Of a stretch of DNA of 32,615 nucleotides, positions 16,935 through 24,296 are shown piece by piece. The position numbers and the translations under genes were made by a program. Source of the stretch: DATLYF01 sp035575095 (lineage in GTDB: Bacteria > Pseudomonadota > Gammaproteobacteria > Competibacterales > Competibacteraceae); assembly GCA_035575095.1 (NCBI GenBank), contig DATLYF010000128.1, forward strand, positions 1 to 32,615, written 5' to 3'. Below the pieces are notes generated by a model, which ran no database searches, had not been told where the DNA came from, and worked only from the letters and a program-made list of their open reading frames with translations. Every line of letters starts with the position of its first letter. Position 1 is the stretch's first letter.

Positions 16935-19022
16935 TCAGGCCGACTCGGCCGGCAGGCGGAAGCCGGCCACCGACTGCTGCAGCTCCTGCGCCAGCTGATT
17001 GAGCTTGGCCACCGAGGCGGCCGTGGTCACCGAGGTCTCGGAGGTCTGGGCGGTGATCTCGTTGATCGAGGTCATGGCGCTGGCCACGCGCGAGGCCATC
17101 TCGGTCACCTGGCCGGAGGATTTGGACACCTCGTTGATCAGCTCGGCCAGACGCGCCGATACGGTCTCGATCTCGTCCAGCGCTTCACCGGCCTTCTCCG
17201 CCAGACCGGCACCGTTCACCACTTCGGTGGTGCTCTTTTCCATGGAGATGATGGCCTCGTTGGTATCGGCCTGAATGGTCTTCACCAGGGCCTCGATACG
17301 CTTGGTGGCGTTACCGGAGCGCTCCGCGAGGCGCTGCACTTCGTCGGCCACCACCGCGAAGCCGCGCCCCGCCTCGCCGGCGGCGGAGGCCTGGATGGCG
17401 GCGTTCAAGGCGAGGATGTTGGTCTGATCGGCGATGTCGTTGATCAGTGCCACGATGTCGCCGATCTCCTGGGAGGATTCACCGAGGCGCTTGATGCGCT
17501 TGGAGGTCTCCTGGATGTGCTCGCGGATGGCGTCCATGCCCTGGATGGTGCGGCGCACACGCTCGCCACCCTCGTGGGCGATACCCACCGACTTCTCGGC
17601 CACCTCGGCCGAGGAGGCGGTACGCTCGGACACCTCGTCCATGGCCTGAGCCATCTGCATCACGATATTGCTGGCAGAATCGATCTGACGCGCCTGCACC
17701 TCGGAAGCGCGGGCCAGGCGGTCGGCCACGCCGCGGGTCTCCTGGGCGGCCACGGCCATCTGCTCGGAGGTCTTGTTGATGGTCGACACCAGGTCGCGCA
17801 GCGCCTCGATGGCGTAGTTGACGGAGTCGGCAATGGCGCCGGTGATGTCCTCGGTCACGCTGGCCTGCACGGTGAGATCGCCCTCGGCCAGGTCGCCCAG
17901 CTCGTCCAGCAGGCGCAGAATGGCCTCCTGGTTGCGGCGGTTCTGCTCTTCGGTCTCCTGCTGACGCTGGCGGGTCTCTTCCAGTCGGATGCGGGCTTCC
18001 TTGTTCTGCAGGCGGGCCAGCGCCACCAGCAGGAGCACGGCGATGGCGCCCAAGACATAGGCCCAGGTTTCGCTCAGCGGTATGCCCGGCAGCACGTAGA
18101 TGGAGCCCACCATGCCGGTGCGGTAGTGCTCCAGCAGCGCCTCGACCTTGGCCAGCAGCGCATCGCCCTGGGAGGCGATGCCCTGAGTGGCGTTCTGCAC
18201 CTGGAACAGCTCGGGCGAGTTGCCGAGGATGCGACCCGACTCCTCCTCGACGCTCGTGAACAGCTGCTTGAGCTCGCGGACCTTGGCGGCGGTGGCGGCG
18301 TTGCTCACCGGCTGCACGCCGAGGCGCGGATCGCCCTCGGCCATGCCCTCCAGCACGCGGCCGAACAGGGCCACGTCGCGGCCAAAGCGGTCGGCGGCAG
18401 TGGCCGCTCCGCTACCGCCGGCGAGGATGCGGCGCAGGTTGGATTCGATACGCTGGCCGAGCAGCAACTGGCGGGTGGCCAGATAGACCTGCTGGGAATC
18501 GGCGCCGCTGGCGATGATGTTGGAGGCGACCTCGTCGGAGGCGGTGAGCAGCTGGGGGATGAGCTGCTCCAGCAGCGGCACGAACTGCGACACCGAGAGC
18601 ACCGCCTCGCGCCCGCCCAAGATTACGTCGATGTTGGCGCGGATCTGCTTCCACTGGCTGGTCAGGTCCTCGACGAACGGCGCGGTGGCCGGAGACATGG
18701 CCGGCAGGGCGAACTCGCCGCCGTCGCGGCCGTTGGTCTGGATATCCAGCAGCTCGTCGAAGCGCGCCTTGCTGTCGCGCAGACGGTCGAATGCGTCGGC
18801 ATCGCCCTGAGCCGCCTCGAAGGCCTGGGTCACGATGCTGCGGCTGAGCAGGCGCTGCTCGCCGGTGAGGGCCAGGAAGCCGTTGTTGATCGTCTTGCCG
18901 CGCTCCACCATGACGAAGGTCAGCGCCATGAGGGTGATGGAAACGATCAGCAGGGCAAGGAGGATGACGTACTTGTAAGCGCTTTTCTGCTGCTTCGGAA
19001 TGCCGCCGCGAGATTGATTCAT
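16935..19022 (-). CDS. pilJ: Type IV pilus methyl-accepting chemotaxis protein PilJ
   Basis: 695-aa inner-membrane receptor of the Pil-Chp system (Pseudomonas PilJ is 682 aa). TM1 spans about residues 18-39 and TM2 about 322-340. The periplasmic part contains two PilJ-type sensor modules, recognisable from LTGEQRLLSRSIVTQAFEAA and the later GQRIESNLRRIL. After TM2 come a charged coiled region and HAMP-like segment (LAEGDLTVQASVTEDITGA). The methyl-accepting signalling domain follows, its hairpin tip around 525-575 (DQTNILALNAAIQASAAGE, RGFAVVADEVQRLAERS). A GGGGA ribosome site precedes the ATG. Glutamate-rich helices allow for methylation, but no cheR-type gene (pilK) lies between it and chpA, where Pseudomonas has one. 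Confidence 0.95.
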   Translation of the reverse strand: MNQSRGGIPKQQKSAYKYVILLALLIVSITLMALTFVMVERGKTINNGFLALTGEQRLLSRSIVTQAFEAAQGDADAFDRLRDSKARFDELLDIQTNGRDGGEFALPAMSPATAPFVEDLTSQWKQIRANIDVILGGREAVLSVSQFVPLLEQLIPQLLTASDEVASNIIASGADSQQVYLATRQLLLGQRIESNLRRILAGGSGAATAADRFGRDVALFGRVLEGMAEGDPRLGVQPVSNAATAAKVRELKQLFTSVEEESGRILGNSPELFQVQNATQGIASQGDALLAKVEALLEHYRTGMVGSIYVLPGIPLSETWAYVLGAIAVLLLVALARLQNKEARIRLEETRQRQQETEEQNRRNQEAILRLLDELGDLAEGDLTVQASVTEDITGAIADSVNYAIEALRDLVSTINKTSEQMAVAAQETRGVADRLARASEVQARQIDSASNIVMQMAQAMDEVSERTASSAEVAEKSVGIAHEGGERVRRTIQGMDAIREHIQETSKRIKRLGESSQEIGDIVALINDIADQTNILALNAAIQASAAGEAGRGFAVVADEVQRLAERSGNATKRIEALVKTIQADTNEAIISMEKSTTEVVNGAGLAEKAGEALDEIETVSARLAELINEVSKSSGQVTEMASRVASAMTSINEITAQTSETSVTTAASVAKLNQLAQELQQSVAGFRLPAESA

Positions 19023-19088
19023 GATTATTTTCCCCGTCCACTCTTGTGCCTGGAGTCCCTGCTCGTATTCACGAAAAAGGCGAGCCCT

Positions 19089-19637
19089 CTAGCCCGCCGC
19101 CGCCAGGAAGGCCGCGTCCCGCAACAGTCTGGGGGCATCGAAGGCCAGCCAGCACTGCTCGTCCGCCTGGTAGGCGGCAGTGATATAGGGCCGCAGGGGC
19201 GCCTCCACCCCGTCGAGAGAAGGCAGCTGCTGTTCCTCCCCGAAGTGGCGCATGCCGATGACCTCGTCCATCAGCACACCGCAATCCCATTCGCCGGCAC
19301 GCAGGATCAGCACCCGGCCGTGGGGGTGCAGCTTGGTAGGCTTCTCCATCAGGAACGCTTGCAGATCGGCAATCGAGATCACCGTGCCGCGCAGGTTGGC
19401 AATGCCGACGAACCAGGGCTTGACCCCGGGTACCCGGGTGATGCGCGGCAACGGGATGATCTCGGAGACATCCGCCATGGCGAACATCAGGCGCCAGTCA
19501 CCCAAGCGCAGGGCCAGCCGCCCCCCACGCTCGGACACCTGCAGCATGTCGTAGTCGGCGTGGTAACGCCCGGCCGACCTGCGATCGATCTCCAGCAGGA
19601 GATCGAAGGGGTGTACACCGCTGGCTGAGCCGCTCAT
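19089..19637 (-). CDS. pilI: CheW-like adaptor PilI
   Basis: 182-aa CheW-domain protein that should couple PilJ to ChpA. Typical features are RLALRLGDWRLMFAMADVSEI, the conserved GIANLRGTVISIADLQAFL and the end strand VLILRAGEWDCGVLMDEVIG. The ATG at 19635-19637 is chosen because GGAGGGG (19641-19647) precedes it; a longer in-frame start at 19694 would fall inside pilH. It lies 37 bases after pilH and 66 bases before pilJ, in the same order as in Pseudomonas. Confidence 0.92.
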   Translation of the reverse strand: MSGSASGVHPFDLLLEIDRRSAGRYHADYDMLQVSERGGRLALRLGDWRLMFAMADVSEIIPLPRITRVPGVKPWFVGIANLRGTVISIADLQAFLMEKPTKLHPHGRVLILRAGEWDCGVLMDEVIGMRHFGEEQQLPSLDGVEAPLRPYITAAYQADEQCWLAFDAPRLLRDAAFLAAAG

Positions 19638-19674
19638 GGCCCCCTCCTCGGCTGACTCTGGCAACGATGGCTCC

Positions 19675-20040
19675 TCAGCCCTTGAGCAGGGCATTGATCT
19701 TGGCCATCAGCTCGGCTTCGACCGGCGGTTTCACCACATAGTCGCGGGCGCCCTGGCGCAGCCCCCAGATGCGGTCGGTATCCTGATCCTTGGTGGTGAC
19801 CATGATCACCGGGATCGAGGCGGTCTCCGGATCCTTGGCCAGGGTGCGGGTCGCCTGGAAGCCGTTCATGCCCGGCATGACCACGTCCATCAGGATCAGA
19901 TCGGGCTTGCTCTCCTTGGCCTTGCTCAGGCCGTCCTCGGCACTGCCGGCACTGATTGCTTCGTGGCCGTGCCCTTCCACCATGCGCGTGAGCGCGAACA
20001 CCTCGGTTGGCGAATCGTCGATGATCAATATCCTGGCCAT
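19675..20040 (-). CDS. pilH: Twitching motility response regulator PilH
   Basis: 121-aa single-domain receiver without an output domain. Phosphoacceptor is D52 in LILMDVVMPGMNGF; the acidic pair is at IIDDS (D8, D9), and the conserved lysine is K104 in VVKPP. In Pseudomonas PilH opposes or balances PilG, which acts on pilus extension, and is linked to pilus retraction control. Gene order pilG-pilH-pilI-pilJ identifies it as PilH. The leader between pilG and pilH contains an AT-rich hairpin that includes the ribosome site. Confidence 0.94.
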   Translation of the reverse strand: MARILIIDDSPTEVFALTRMVEGHGHEAISAGSAEDGLSKAKESKPDLILMDVVMPGMNGFQATRTLAKDPETASIPVIMVTTKDQDTDRIWGLRQGARDYVVKPPVEAELMAKINALLKG

Positions 20041-20051
20041 AGCAAGACTGT

Positions 20052-20067
20052 CCTTTATTTTTAAAGG
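20052..20067. promoter_or_regulatory. AT-rich hairpin covering the pilH ribosome site
   Basis: CCTTTA (20052-20057) and TAAAGG (20062-20067) form a perfect 6-bp inverted repeat with a TTTT loop. On the minus-strand transcript the downstream arm includes the AAAGG used as the pilH ribosome-binding site. It is weak in energy and lacks a trailing T-run, so a terminator is unlikely; mild translational control or chance are both possible. Confidence 0.3.
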
Positions 20068-20098
20068 CTGAATGAAGAGAAAGCGTTATGGGAACGGA

Positions 20099-20500
20099 TC
20101 AGGCCATCGGGCGCACGTGCTGGTGTATCGCCTCCAGCAGATCTTCCTTGGTGAAGGGCTTGCTGACGAACTGTTCGGAGCCGACCAGTTTGCCGCGCGC
20201 CTTGTCGAATACGCCATCTTTGCTGGAGAGCATGACCACCGGCGTGTCCTTGAACTGGCTGTTGTTCTTGATGACGGAACAGGTCTGGTAGCCGTCCAGC
20301 CGCGGCATCATGATGTCGAGGAAGATGATATCGGGCTGGTGATCGACAATCTTGGAAAGCGCCTCGAAGCCGTCATCCGCCGTAATGACGGTGTAACCCT
20401 CGCGCTTGAGGAGTGTCTCCGCCGTGCGTCGGATGGTGACGCTGTCGTCCACCACCATGACCTTCACGGAACCGGGGGTCTGGTCTTCCGGAGTAGCCAA
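20099..20500 (-). CDS. pilG: Twitching motility response regulator PilG
   Basis: 133-aa stand-alone receiver domain, first gene of the Pil-Chp operon. Acceptor is D62 in IIFLDIMMPRLDGY, acidic pocket VVDDS (D18, D19) and conserved lysine K114 in VSKPF. In Pseudomonas PilG is the phosphorylation target of ChpA that promotes pilus extension and cAMP signalling. The start is a TTG at 20498-20500: a consensus AAGGAGG ends five bases before it, while the only nearby alternatives (GTG within the SVKVMVVDD segment) lack a ribosome site. The N-terminal 12-residue extension before the receiver fold is normal for PilG. Confidence 0.94.
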   Translation of the reverse strand: MATPEDQTPGSVKVMVVDDSVTIRRTAETLLKREGYTVITADDGFEALSKIVDHQPDIIFLDIMMPRLDGYQTCSVIKNNSQFKDTPVVMLSSKDGVFDKARGKLVGSEQFVSKPFTKEDLLEAIHQHVRPMA

Positions 20501-20683
20501 GGGTGCCTCCTTCTCATTGTTGTATGTGCTGCGACTGCAAGCGCAGTGGGAGTTTATTTAACATATAAGTTACGAGTATTCTACGCTAGGCTTTGGCCAC
20601 GCGCCCGCCACGCAATGCGCCACCGCTCCCACCCGCCTGCCGCCGCGAACCAGGTTCAGCCGTTCCGTTCAGGAAGCCGCCCG
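20501..20683. promoter_or_regulatory. Divergent promoter region pilG / gshB
   Basis: 183 bases separate the pilG TTG from the gshB ATG. The segment 20551-20583 is the most AT-rich stretch of the neighbourhood and contains TATAAG (20564-20569, plus strand) and TAGAAT on the minus strand near 20578-20583, both plausible -10 elements. No clear -35 partners were found. A small inverted repeat, ACTGC (20534-20538) and GCAGT (20543-20547), sits in the pilG leader. This region probably starts both the Pil-Chp operon and the gshB-pyr operon. Confidence 0.5.
20506..20512 (-). promoter_or_regulatory. Ribosome-binding site deciding the TTG start of pilG
   Basis: On the minus strand AAGGAGG is followed by five bases (CACCC) and TTG. 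The near-perfect match and spacing are the reason to accept the rare start codon. Confidence 0.75.
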
Positions 20684-21652
20684 ATGAGCACGCCCATCCA
20701 GCTCGGGGTCGTGATGGACCCCATCCAGACCATCCACACCAAGAAGGACACTACCTTCGCCATGCTGCTGGCGGCCCAGGCGCGCGGCTGGACCCTGCAC
20801 TACTTCGAGCAGCGCGACCTGTTCCTGCGCGACGGCGAGGTCTACGGTAGGGCGCGGCTGTTGCAGGTCAAGGACGATCCGCACGACTGGTTCCTTTTCC
20901 TGGGTGAACGGGAACTGCCCCTGGCCGAGCTGGACGTGATCCTGATGCGCAAGGACCCGCCCTTCGACCTGGAGTACATCTATACCACCTATATGCTGGA
21001 GCACGCCGAGGCGCGCGGCACGCTGGTGGTGAACCGCTGCCAGAGCCTGCGCGACGCCAACGAGAAGCTGTTCGCCCTGCACTTCCCGCAGTGCTGCCCG
21101 CCCACCCTGGTGAGCCGCGAGCGCACTCGCCTCAAGGCCTTCCTGCAGGAGCAGGGCGACATCGTGGTCAAGCCCCTGGACGGCATGGGCGGCACCTCGG
21201 TGTTCCGCCTACGCCCCGACGACCCCAACATCAATGTCGTGCTGGAAACCCTGACCGAGCGCGACCGCCGCCAGATCATGGCGCAGCGCTACATTCCTGA
21301 GGTGGTGCAAGGCGGCGACAAGCGTATCCTGCTCATCGACGGCGAGCCCATTCCCTATGCCCTAGCGCGCATCCCCGCCGCCGGCGAGACCCGCGCCAAC
21401 CTGGCCGCCGGCGGACGCGGCGTAGGCGTGCCGCTGTCCGCGCGCGACTACTGGATCTGCTCCCAGGTCGGCCCTACCCTACGCGACAAGGGGCTCATGT
21501 TCGTCGGCCTGGACGTGATCGGCGATTACCTCACCGAGGTCAACGTCACCAGCCCCACCTGTGCTCGCGAGCTGGACGCCCAGTTCGGTCTGGATATCGC
21601 CGGCCAGCTCATGGAGCACATCGCCGGCCGGCTCGCCACGCTGCGCCGCTGA
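20684..21652 (+). CDS. gshB: Glutathione synthetase GshB
   Basis: Joins glycine to gamma-glutamylcysteine with ATP, the second step of glutathione synthesis. The 322-aa ATP-grasp enzyme (E. coli 316 aa) starts LGVVMDPIQTIHTKKDTTF, as the family does. It also contains ADLxx-type RKDPPFDLEYIY, NRCQSLRDANEKL, the ATP-binding VVKPLDGMGGTSVFRL, and the end motif EVNVTSPTCARELDAQFG. AGGAAG at 20671-20676 serves the ATG at 20684. It heads an eight-gene plus-strand operon; the gshB-tonB-yqgE-ruvX-pyrR-pyrB-pyrC' order is the same as in Pseudomonas. Confidence 0.97.
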   Translation: MSTPIQLGVVMDPIQTIHTKKDTTFAMLLAAQARGWTLHYFEQRDLFLRDGEVYGRARLLQVKDDPHDWFLFLGERELPLAELDVILMRKDPPFDLEYIYTTYMLEHAEARGTLVVNRCQSLRDANEKLFALHFPQCCPPTLVSRERTRLKAFLQEQGDIVVKPLDGMGGTSVFRLRPDDPNINVVLETLTERDRRQIMAQRYIPEVVQGGDKRILLIDGEPIPYALARIPAAGETRANLAAGGRGVGVPLSARDYWICSQVGPTLRDKGLMFVGLDVIGDYLTEVNVTSPTCARELDAQFGLDIAGQLMEHIAGRLATLRR

Positions 21653-21666
21653 TTTACCGGCAGGCC

Positions 21667-22728
21667 ATGCGCAGCGGCCATCCGCCCCCGCCTACCGCGC
21701 CGCGGCGCATTCCCGCCGTGCTGCTGCGTGATCCGCACCAGACGCGGCGTCTGACCTTGGCGACGCTGCTGGCGCTGGCCCTGCACCTGACACTGATCCT
21801 GGCCATCGGCCTCGGCCTGCCGGATGTAAAGCTGCGCGAACCGCTCCCCAGTCTGACCATCGACCTGGTCGCCCAGCCCGGCGGTGACCCTGCCGCCGAC
21901 GACACGGCGCAGGACGTCCCGCCTGCCCCCGCTGCCGCGCCAGCCGCGGCCGAACCGGCGCTGGCCGTGGTCGAGACATCGGAGCAGGTGGCACCACCCA
22001 CGCCGGAGGCGCTGGAGGCGCCGGCGGCGCTGCCGGAGCCGGCCGTTGCCGAATCTGCGCCGAACCCGGCGCTGCCCGAGCACGCACCGCCCATGCCTGT
22101 CACCCCGCCCGAGCGTCCCACCCCCGAGGAGCGGCTGGTAACCCGCGTCACCCCCGAGCCGGCTGCGCCACCCGCCCCAGCCACACCCGCCAAGCCGGTG
22201 GCAGCGCCCAAACCGTCGGCGGCGAAGCCAGCGGCCGCGGCGCAGTCGCCGAGCGAGACGACGGCGCCGAAAACGGCCACCGCCAAGGATCGCCCCAAGG
22301 CTGCCGACCTGATCAGCAGCGGCCTGCAACTGGCCCAGCAGGACGAGCTCCTCACACCGCATAGCGGCGGCCGGCGCGAGAAGCGCCTGAACTGGAAATC
22401 CCTGACCACCCTGGAGGAGTTCTATTTGCAGGCCTGGCTGCGCAAGGTGGAGCGGGTCGGCGAGCTCAACTTCCCAGAGGCGGCGCTGGGCCGCCCGGCG
22501 GTGCGCTGTCCGGTGCTGGAGGTGGCGCTGCGCGCCGACGGCAGCGTGGCCAGCTTACGCGTCACCCGCCCCTGCCAGGACCCGGCGCTGACCCAGGCGG
22601 CGCTGCGCATCGTCGAGCTGGCCGCGCCGTTCGCTCCGTTTCCGCCGGAGATGCGGCGCAACTACGACGTGTTACGCTTCGAGCGCCTGTGGGTGTTCGA
22701 ATCCGGCCGCTTCACCGCTGGCAACTGA
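21667..22728 (+). CDS. tonB: TonB-family energy transducer
   Basis: 353-aa protein with a short cytoplasmic N-terminus, one membrane anchor (about residues 30-50, LTLATLLALALHLTLILAIG), and a long Ala/Pro-rich periplasmic linker (about 70-215). A C-terminal globular domain of about 100 residues follows, with YLQAWLRKVERVGELNFPEA and the strands LEVALRADGSVASLRV. TonB proteins pass proton-motive energy from ExbB/ExbD to outer-membrane proteins. No exbBD or receptor gene is nearby. In Pseudomonas aeruginosa the gene in this exact position (tonB3) is needed for twitching motility, so a pilus-related role is a reasonable inference. It starts 14 bases after gshB with only a weak ribosome site. Confidence 0.88.
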   Translation: MRSGHPPPPTAPRRIPAVLLRDPHQTRRLTLATLLALALHLTLILAIGLGLPDVKLREPLPSLTIDLVAQPGGDPAADDTAQDVPPAPAAAPAAAEPALAVVETSEQVAPPTPEALEAPAALPEPAVAESAPNPALPEHAPPMPVTPPERPTPEERLVTRVTPEPAAPPAPATPAKPVAAPKPSAAKPAAAAQSPSETTAPKTATAKDRPKAADLISSGLQLAQQDELLTPHSGGRREKRLNWKSLTTLEEFYLQAWLRKVERVGELNFPEAALGRPAVRCPVLEVALRADGSVASLRVTRPCQDPALTQAALRIVELAAPFAPFPPEMRRNYDVLRFERLWVFESGRFTAGN

Positions 22729-22775
22729 TCGGGGCGATGCTTGTCAACACCAGGGCAACTCCCGATACTAGCCGT

Positions 22776-23339
22776 ATGATTGAGCCCACCTACCTGACCA
22801 ACCAGTTCCTCATCGCCATGCCGGGTCTGGCGGACCCCAACTTTGCCCAGACCGTGACCTATATCTGCGAGCACGACGCCAACGGCGCACTGGGCATCGT
22901 CATCAATCGGCCGCTGGAGCTGACCCTGGGGGAGCTGCTGGAACATCTGGGGATGACCCCGATACCGGCCGCCGCGCAGCAGTTGCCGGTGCACTACGGG
23001 GGGCCGGTGCAGCCGGAACAGGGCTTCGTGCTGCACAGCCCGGTCGGGCATTGGGACGCCACCCTCAGACTCACCGACAAGCTCGGCATCACCACCTCCA
23101 AGGACATCCTGCAGGCGGTAGCCGAGAGCCGCGGTCCCGCGCACCTGCTGGTAGCGCTGGGTTACGCCGGCTGGGGACCGGGCCAGCTGGAGCGAGAGCT
23201 GGCAGAGAACACCTGGCTATCGGGGCCGGCCGATCCCGACATCGTCTTCCACACCCCCTGGCAGCAGCGCTGGGCCGCCGCCGCCGCCCTGCTCGGCGTG
23301 GACCTGCGCCTGCTCTCCGGCGACGCCGGCCACGCCTGA
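22776..23339 (+). CDS. yqgE: YqgE/AlgH family protein (DUF179)
   Basis: 187-aa cytosolic protein, the same length as E. coli YqgE. Family signatures are FLIAMPGLADPNFAQTVTYI, CEHDANGALGIVINRPLELT, the YGGPVQPEQGFVLHS core and LGYAGWGPGQLERELAENTW. Its biochemical role is unknown; in Pseudomonas the homologue AlgH was linked to alginate expression. The start at 22776 gives the family-like MIEPTYLTNQFLIAMP, but lacks a clear ribosome site. An in-frame ATG at 22737 with GGGG just upstream would add 13 residues and leave a gap of 8 bases after tonB. ruvX follows two bases after the stop. Confidence 0.92.
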   Translation: MIEPTYLTNQFLIAMPGLADPNFAQTVTYICEHDANGALGIVINRPLELTLGELLEHLGMTPIPAAAQQLPVHYGGPVQPEQGFVLHSPVGHWDATLRLTDKLGITTSKDILQAVAESRGPAHLLVALGYAGWGPGQLERELAENTWLSGPADPDIVFHTPWQQRWAAAAALLGVDLRLLSGDAGHA

Positions 23340-23341
23340 TC

Positions 23342-23788
23342 ATGAACGTTAGCGCCACCACCCGCACCTTACTGGGGTTCGACTTCGGTCGTTCCCGCAT
23401 CGGCGTGGCGGTGGGTCAGGAACTCACCGGCAGCGCCCGCCCCCTTGCCACTTTGCCCTGTCCGCGGCAGCAGCCCGACTGGCCGGCCATCGCCGCCCTG
23501 CTGGAAGAATGGCGGCCGCAGTTGCTGGTGGTGGGCGTGCCGCGCCATGCCGACGGCAGCGCCAACGCCGTCACTGAGGCGGCGCTGCGTTTCTCGCGCC
23601 AGCTGCAGGGGCGCTTCCGGCTGCCGGTGGCGATCATCGACGAGCGCCTCTCCTCCCACGCCGCCCAGGAACGCATCGCCGAGAGCAGCCTCAAGCGCCG
23701 TCGCCGCCGGGACCCGGCGCTACTCGACAGCACCGCTGCTGCGCTGATCCTGGAGAGCTGGTTCAACCACCATCGGACGAGCTCCTGA
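23342..23788 (+). CDS. ruvX: Pre-16S rRNA nuclease / Holliday junction resolvase-like YqgF (RuvX)
   Basis: 148-aa RNase H-fold protein. YqgF removes the 5' extension of 16S rRNA precursor in E. coli; it was first annotated as a resolvase. The acidic catalytic set is seen as GFDFGRSRIGVAVG (first Asp), IDERLSSHAAQE (Glu) and DPALLDSTAAALIL (last Asp). VVGVPRHADGS is the family's glycine-rich loop variant. It starts two bases after the yqgE stop and ends seven bases before pyrR. The fixed yqgE-ruvX pairing supports the call. Confidence 0.95.
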   Translation: MNVSATTRTLLGFDFGRSRIGVAVGQELTGSARPLATLPCPRQQPDWPAIAALLEEWRPQLLVVGVPRHADGSANAVTEAALRFSRQLQGRFRLPVAIIDERLSSHAAQERIAESSLKRRRRRDPALLDSTAAALILESWFNHHRTSS

Positions 23789-23795
23789 CGCCATC

Positions 23796-24296
23796 ATGCT
23801 CGACACCCAAGCCCTGCTGCACACCCTGAGCGAACGGGTACGCGCCTTGCTGGCCGAGCGCGCCGTCGTCGATCCTGCCCTGGTGGGTATCCACACCGGT
23901 GGCGTCTGGGTGGCGGAGTATCTGCACCGCGCTCTGGGTCTGACGACACCCCTGGGCCGGCTGGACATCGCCTTCCATCGTGACGACTTCGGCCGCATCG
24001 GCATGCATGCCCGGGTCCACCCCTCGGAGCTGCCCTTCGACGTGGACGGCCGCCACATCGTGCTGGTGGACGACGTGCTCTATACCGGGCGCAGCGTGCG
24101 CGCTGCCCTGGACAACCTGTTCGCTTACGGCCGCCCGGCCTCGGTATTGCTGGCGGTGCTGGTCGACCGTGGCGGCCGTGAGCTGCCGATCCAGCCCGAT
24201 GCCGTCGCCACCCGTATCGAACTCGCTCCCGGCGAGAGCGTCAAGCTGAGCGGCCCCGAACCGCTGCAACTGGTCCTCCTCCCACACAAGCCATGA
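23796..24296 (+). CDS. pyrR: PyrR-like bifunctional regulator / uracil phosphoribosyltransferase
   Basis: 166-aa type I phosphoribosyltransferase-fold protein. The PRPP-binding loop is VLVDDVLYTGRSVRAAL, and VGIHTGGVWVAEYL at the N-terminus is the family's second conserved loop. In Bacillus PyrR controls pyr attenuation by binding mRNA; in Pseudomonas the adjacent pyrR is reported to regulate pyr genes, with the mechanism less certain. Here I see no classic attenuator hairpin before pyrB because pyrR overlaps it by ATGA, so any regulation must act elsewhere, for example at the operon start. Confidence 0.93.
   Translation: MLDTQALLHTLSERVRALLAERAVVDPALVGIHTGGVWVAEYLHRALGLTTPLGRLDIAFHRDDFGRIGMHARVHPSELPFDVDGRHIVLVDDVLYTGRSVRAALDNLFAYGRPASVLLAVLVDRGGRELPIQPDAVATRIELAPGESVKLSGPEPLQLVLLPHKP

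Noticed and set aside
16824..19628. Long plus-strand open frame (over 900 codons) opposite pilJ and pilI
   Set aside because: It is antisense to clear PilJ and PilI coding sequence, is rich in Gly/His/Leu/Asp repeats typical of a reverse-frame shadow in GC-rich DNA, and matches no family I know.
20052..20067. Hairpin between pilG and pilH as a transcription terminator
   Set aside because: The stem is only six mostly A-U pairs, no T-run follows on the minus strand, and the operon order requires read-through.
21884..22260. Low-complexity Ala/Pro-rich coding region as a DNA repeat array
   Set aside because: It is the periplasmic linker of TonB; no unit repeats at a fixed period.
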